Below are positions 13,401 to 16,314 of a DNA stretch of 16,314 nt, one piece after another. Under the pieces are notes generated by a model. The model was not told where the DNA came from and made no database searches. It saw nothing but the letters and a program-made list of their open reading frames with translations. The DNA lies in NCBI GenBank assembly GCA_021850345.1, contig JAJZMN010000088.1, positions 1-16,314 on the forward strand. The letters run 5' to 3'. How positions within the stretch are numbered: position 1 is the stretch's first letter; every line of letters begins with the position of its first letter. Both the position numbers and the translations under genes were made by a program. The stretch is from Actinomycetes bacterium. Its GTDB lineage: Bacteria; Actinomycetota; Acidimicrobiia; Acidimicrobiales; RAAP-2.

Positions 13401-13406
13401 GAACCC

Positions 13407-14567
13407 ATGAGCACCGGACCGCTCTCCGCCGTCGTCCTCGCCGCCGGGGAAGGCACCCGTATGCGGTCGCACCGGCCCAAGCCGCTGCACCGTCTTTGCG
13501 GCCGCCCCATGGTGCTCCATGTCCTCGACGCGCTGGCTGAGCTGGACGTCGAGCGCGTCGTGGTCGTCGTCGGCCACAACGGTGAGTGGGTGAGCCGGAT
13601 GCTGGTCGACCACGCGCCGAAGAACCTCTCCATCGAGATCGTCACCCAGCACGAGCAGCGAGGGACCGGTGACGCGACGGCGGTCGGGCTCACCGGGCTG
13701 CTGGCCGACACAGGATCCGGGGACGACCAGGAAGGTGACGTGGTGGTCCTCCCGGGTGACACGCCGCTCGTGCGGCCACCGACGCTGGCGGCGCTGGTAC
13801 GCCATCATCGGGAACGGGAGGCGGGTGCCACGCTCCTCACCGCCGACGTCACCGAGGCCGCCGGCTACGGCCGAGTCGTCCGTGGGAAGGACGGCACGGT
13901 CGAGCGCGTGGTGGAGGACCGTGACGCGTCACTCGAGGAGCGGCAGATCACCGAGATCAACACGTCGATCTACTGCTTCAGGCGAAGCGTCCTCGCCCCG
14001 TCGCTGCGGCGCCTCCGTCCCGCCAACGAGCAGGGCGAGTACTACCTGACCGACGTCATCGAGGTCTTGTCGACGGCCGGCTACAGGGTCGAGGCGCTCG
14101 TCGTCGCAGACCCGATGGAGGCCGCGGGTGTGAACGACCGGGCGCAGCTCGCCGTCGCCGAAGCCGAGCTGCGCGACCGCATCAACGAGCGATGGATGCG
14201 GCGGGGCGTGACCATGTGGGACCCCGAGCGCACCTACGTGGACGCGGAGGTGCAGCTCTCCACCGACGTGTCGTTGCTCCCTGGTGTGATCCTGCGTGGA
14301 GAGTGCACGATCGGGGAAGCCGCCGAGATCGGCCCGGAGTCGACCCTCGTCGACACGACGGTCGGCGAACGGGCGGAGGTGCGCCACAGCGTCTGTGTCG
14401 GCGCGGTCGTCGGCCCCGGTGCGAGGGTCGGCCCGTTCGCGACGCTCGGACCCGGCGCCGACGTGGCGCCCGGCGCGACCGTCCCGCCGTTCACCGTCCT
14501 CGGGGGGGACCTGGGCGGCCTCGGGACGGCTCGCGCACCCGACGCGGAGTCCGACCCGAGGAGATAG
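13407..14567 (+). CDS. glmU: GlmU-type UDP-GlcNAc pyrophosphorylase, C-terminally short
   Basis: The N-terminal uridyltransferase is complete: LAAGEGTRM (11-19) and Lys25, QHEQRGTGDA (81-90), LPGDTPLV with metal ligand Asp118, GYGRVVR, the EINTSIYCF strand and GVNDRAQLA with Asn243. It should make UDP-GlcNAc from GlcNAc-1-phosphate and UTP for peptidoglycan. From about 283 a left-handed beta-helix begins, but only about a dozen hexapeptides (roughly four coils) follow and the protein ends at 386. E. coli GlmU has 456 residues and mycobacterial GlmU about 495. The acetyltransferase residues corresponding to E. coli Lys351, His363, Tyr366, Asn377, Asn386 and Ser405 are beyond the stop, and the RPG Arg (R333) reads GPG. 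Next gene prs begins 10 bp later. ATG 13407 is the only suitable start. Confidence 0.9.
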   Translation: MSTGPLSAVVLAAGEGTRMRSHRPKPLHRLCGRPMVLHVLDALAELDVERVVVVVGHNGEWVSRMLVDHAPKNLSIEIVTQHEQRGTGDATAVGLTGLLADTGSGDDQEGDVVVLPGDTPLVRPPTLAALVRHHREREAGATLLTADVTEAAGYGRVVRGKDGTVERVVEDRDASLEERQITEINTSIYCFRRSVLAPSLRRLRPANEQGEYYLTDVIEVLSTAGYRVEALVVADPMEAAGVNDRAQLAVAEAELRDRINERWMRRGVTMWDPERTYVDAEVQLSTDVSLLPGVILRGECTIGEAAEIGPESTLVDTTVGERAEVRHSVCVGAVVGPGARVGPFATLGPGADVAPGATVPPFTVLGGDLGGLGTARAPDAESDPRR

Positions 14568-14570
14568 CGT
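14565..14570 (+). promoter_or_regulatory. -10 element of prs overlapping the glmU stop (TAGCGT)
   Basis: TAGCGT ends 7 nt before GTG 14578, and its first three bases are the glmU stop codon. It suggests an internal promoter that gives a leaderless prs transcript. Confidence 0.5.
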
Positions 14571-14577
14571 CGTCGAC

Positions 14578-15558
14578 GTGGAGTTCATCCCGCGTCGACG
14601 GCTCGTCCTCGTGTCGGGCAGGTCCCATCCGGTTCTCGCAGAGCAGATCGCGGCGCACCTCGGCGTGGAGCTGAGCGAAGCGAACCTCCGCGAGTTCGCG
14701 AACGGCGAGATCCACTGCCGGTACGACGCGTCCGTGCGGGGCTGCGACGTCTTCATCGTGCAGACGCACTGCGGCCCGGTGAACGACACGCTGATGGAGC
14801 AGCTCATCATGATCGACGCCGCCAAGCGCGCGTCGGCGAAGCGGATCACCGCGGTCTGTCCCTACTACGGCTACTCCCGCCAGGACCGGAAGGCGACGGG
14901 GAGGGAGCCGATCACCGCCAAGCTCGTGGCCGACGTCCTCTCCGCGGCGGGTGCGGATCGCGTCGTGAGCGTCGACCTCCACTCCGGGCAGATCCAGGGA
15001 TTCTTCGATGTGCCCTTCGACCACCTGACCGCCACGCCCGTGCTCGAGGCCTACCTTCGCGAGCACGTCGACGACTGCTCGTCGGACATGGTGGTCGTCG
15101 CTCCCGACGCGGGTCGCGTGAAGGTCGCGGAGCGCTACAGCCAGCACCTCGGCTCGGATCTCGCGCTCGTCCACAAGACGCGCCCGAGGGGCAGCGCGAA
15201 CCAGGTCGAGGCCCGCCACGTCGTCGGCGACGTCGCAGGGCGTCGTTGCGTGATCATCGACGACATGATCGATACCGCTGGGACGGTGTGCGCGGCCGCC
15301 GAGCTGCTCGTCGACGCCGGCGCGTCCGATGTCTGGGCGATGGCGACGCACCCTGTCCTCTCGGACCCCGCCGCGGACCGCCTGAAGGCCTCACCGATCT
15401 CGAGGGTCGTGGTCACCGACACGCTGCCGGTCGCGGAGGACCGGGTGTTCGACAAGCTCGAGATCCTCTCCGTCGCCAGGGTCATCGCCGACGCGATCGA
15501 CGCGGTCTTCGAGGACACCTCAGTCTCCGAGATCTTCGGCGGCGACAACCTCGCCTGA
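14578..15558 (+). CDS. prs: Ribose-phosphate pyrophosphokinase (PRPP synthetase)
   Basis: Makes PRPP from ribose 5-phosphate and ATP for purine, pyrimidine, His and Trp synthesis; in actinobacteria PRPP also feeds envelope arabinose. Sequence features: NLREFANGEIHCRY near residue 40, the ATP/Mg site VCPYYGYSRQDRKATGREP, SVDLHSGQIQGFFDVPFDHL, PDAGRVKVAERY and the PRPP loop VIIDDMIDTAGTV. The ending VFDKLEILSVA...ISEIF type (here VSEIFGG) is complete. 326 residues, normal. The start GTG 14578 gives the usual N-terminus and has TAGCGT 7 nt before it. The glmU-prs order is common in actinobacteria and other Gram-positives, but the rplY (bL25) gene that often follows is absent here. Confidence 0.96.
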   Translation: MEFIPRRRLVLVSGRSHPVLAEQIAAHLGVELSEANLREFANGEIHCRYDASVRGCDVFIVQTHCGPVNDTLMEQLIMIDAAKRASAKRITAVCPYYGYSRQDRKATGREPITAKLVADVLSAAGADRVVSVDLHSGQIQGFFDVPFDHLTATPVLEAYLREHVDDCSSDMVVVAPDAGRVKVAERYSQHLGSDLALVHKTRPRGSANQVEARHVVGDVAGRRCVIIDDMIDTAGTVCAAAELLVDAGASDVWAMATHPVLSDPAADRLKASPISRVVVTDTLPVAEDRVFDKLEILSVARVIADAIDAVFEDTSVSEIFGGDNLA

Positions 15559-15573
15559 CGGCCGCGCCCCGAC

Positions 15574-16314
15574 ATGGGTGAAGTCGCCGGGTATTGCGAC
15601 GAGCGGTTCGCCGGCGTACGGGAGGCGTTCGAGAGGAACCTGGCCGACGGGTCGGATCTCGGGGCCTCCTGCGCCGTCTACCTCGACGGAGAGCCGGTCG
15701 TCGACCTCTGGGGCGGCTTCGTGGACGCCGAGCGGACCACGCCCTGGAGCGCAGACACCATTGTGAACGTCTGGTCGACCACGAAGACCATGACGGCCCT
15801 CGTCGCGCTGGTGCTGGCCGATGCAGGCGAGCTCGACCTCAGCGCGCCGGTGGTGCGCTACTGGCCCGAGTTCGGGGCGGCGGGCAAGCGCGACGTCGAG
15901 GTCCGTCACCTCATGGGCCACACGTCGGGCCTCTCGGGCTGGTCCGAGCCCATGACCGTCGACGACCTCTACGACTGGGAGAAGGCATGCGACCTCCTCG
16001 CCGGGCAGGAGCCCTGGTGGACGCCGGGCTCGGCGTCGGGATACCACGCGCTCACCCAGGGATACCTGGTCGGCGAGGTCGTCCGCAGGGTCACCGGCCA
16101 GAGTGTCGGCCGGTTCTTCGCCGAGCAGGTGGCCGGTCCCCTCGGTGCCGACTTCTTCATCGGCACTCCCGAGTCGGCGGACGCGCGGGTGGCGCCGGTC
16201 GTGCCGCCCGAGCGCCTCGCACACATCAACGAGGAGGACGCGCCGCTCGCCCTGCGGACTTTCCTCAACCCGCTGCTCCCCGCGCCCACCTCGTGGACGG
16301 CGCCGTGGCGCCGG
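15574..16314 (+). CDS. Serine beta-lactamase/EstB-family hydrolase, 3'-truncated by window edge
   Basis: The frame is open from ATG 15574 to the last base (247 codons visible), so the C-terminus is missing. It belongs to the class C beta-lactamase/penicillin-binding-like fold: the nucleophile motif STTK at residues 68-71 follows TIVNVW, then HLMGHTSGL, and the second motif appears as GYHALTQGYLVGEVVRRVTG, where Tyr replaces the YxN Tyr in the way typical of EstB-like esterases. WWTPGS and FFAEQVAGPLGADFFIG are further family marks. No signal peptide is seen, so a cytoplasmic esterase or carboxylesterase is more likely than a secreted beta-lactamase. It starts 15 bp after prs with no -10 of its own, so it is probably cotranscribed. 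The third catalytic motif, near the C-terminus, cannot be seen. Confidence 0.88.
   Translation, partial: MGEVAGYCDERFAGVREAFERNLADGSDLGASCAVYLDGEPVVDLWGGFVDAERTTPWSADTIVNVWSTTKTMTALVALVLADAGELDLSAPVVRYWPEFGAAGKRDVEVRHLMGHTSGLSGWSEPMTVDDLYDWEKACDLLAGQEPWWTPGSASGYHALTQGYLVGEVVRRVTGQSVGRFFAEQVAGPLGADFFIGTPESADARVAPVVPPERLAHINEEDAPLALRTFLNPLLPAPTSWTAPWRR

Overview
The window is a gene-dense, high-GC stretch of bacterial chromosome, most likely from an actinobacterium. The best supporting evidence is the pair of tiny ribosomal proteins bL37 and bS22 (both described from mycobacterial ribosomes), a DUF4232 lipoprotein, an MprAB-like two-component system, the metG-tatD-rsmA-ispE gene run and the glmU-prs pair. 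I would guess class Acidimicrobiia, but that is inference. I see no mobile element, CRISPR array, rRNA or phage gene. It is mostly a core-genome region.

Layout. 1-1442: a VOC (glyoxalase-fold) protein cut by the window edge, overlapped by a glycerophosphodiester phosphodiesterase with a repeat-built tail. 1478-1561 (-): bL37, divergent from a DUF192 protein with only 42 bp between the start codons. 1604-7114 (+): one continuous run of DUF192, rsmI, metG, tatD, rsmA and ispE, with 4-base stop/start overlaps at three junctions and an internal promoter before metG. It combines two 16S rRNA methyltransferases, methionyl-tRNA synthetase, a TatD nuclease and an isoprenoid-precursor kinase. 7121-7219 (-): bS22. 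7268-9667 (-): an OmpR-type response regulator, its histidine kinase, an AT-rich structured-looking spacer and a small Arg-rich ORF with a perfect Shine-Dalgarno. 9860-9932: tRNA-Gln(UUG). 9994-10680 (+): a His/Ser/Thr-rich DUF4232 lipoprotein, whose end overlaps that of a large polytopic membrane protein on the other strand (10674-12764). 12826-13251 (-): a small two-helix membrane protein. 13407-15558 (+): glmU and prs, which supply UDP-sugar for the cell wall and PRPP. From 15574: a serine beta-lactamase-family protein running off the window.

Two things stand out. First, GlmU is only 386 residues and stops inside its left-handed beta-helix, so the residues needed for glucosamine-1-phosphate acetylation are absent. 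No remnant lies downstream before prs. Second, nearly every gene that appears to have its own promoter has a TAnnnT -10 hexamer 6-10 nt before its start codon and no Shine-Dalgarno. This is the signature of leaderless transcripts, and I used it to choose several starts. The exceptions, the response regulator and the small ORF behind the histidine kinase, have strong Shine-Dalgarno sequences.
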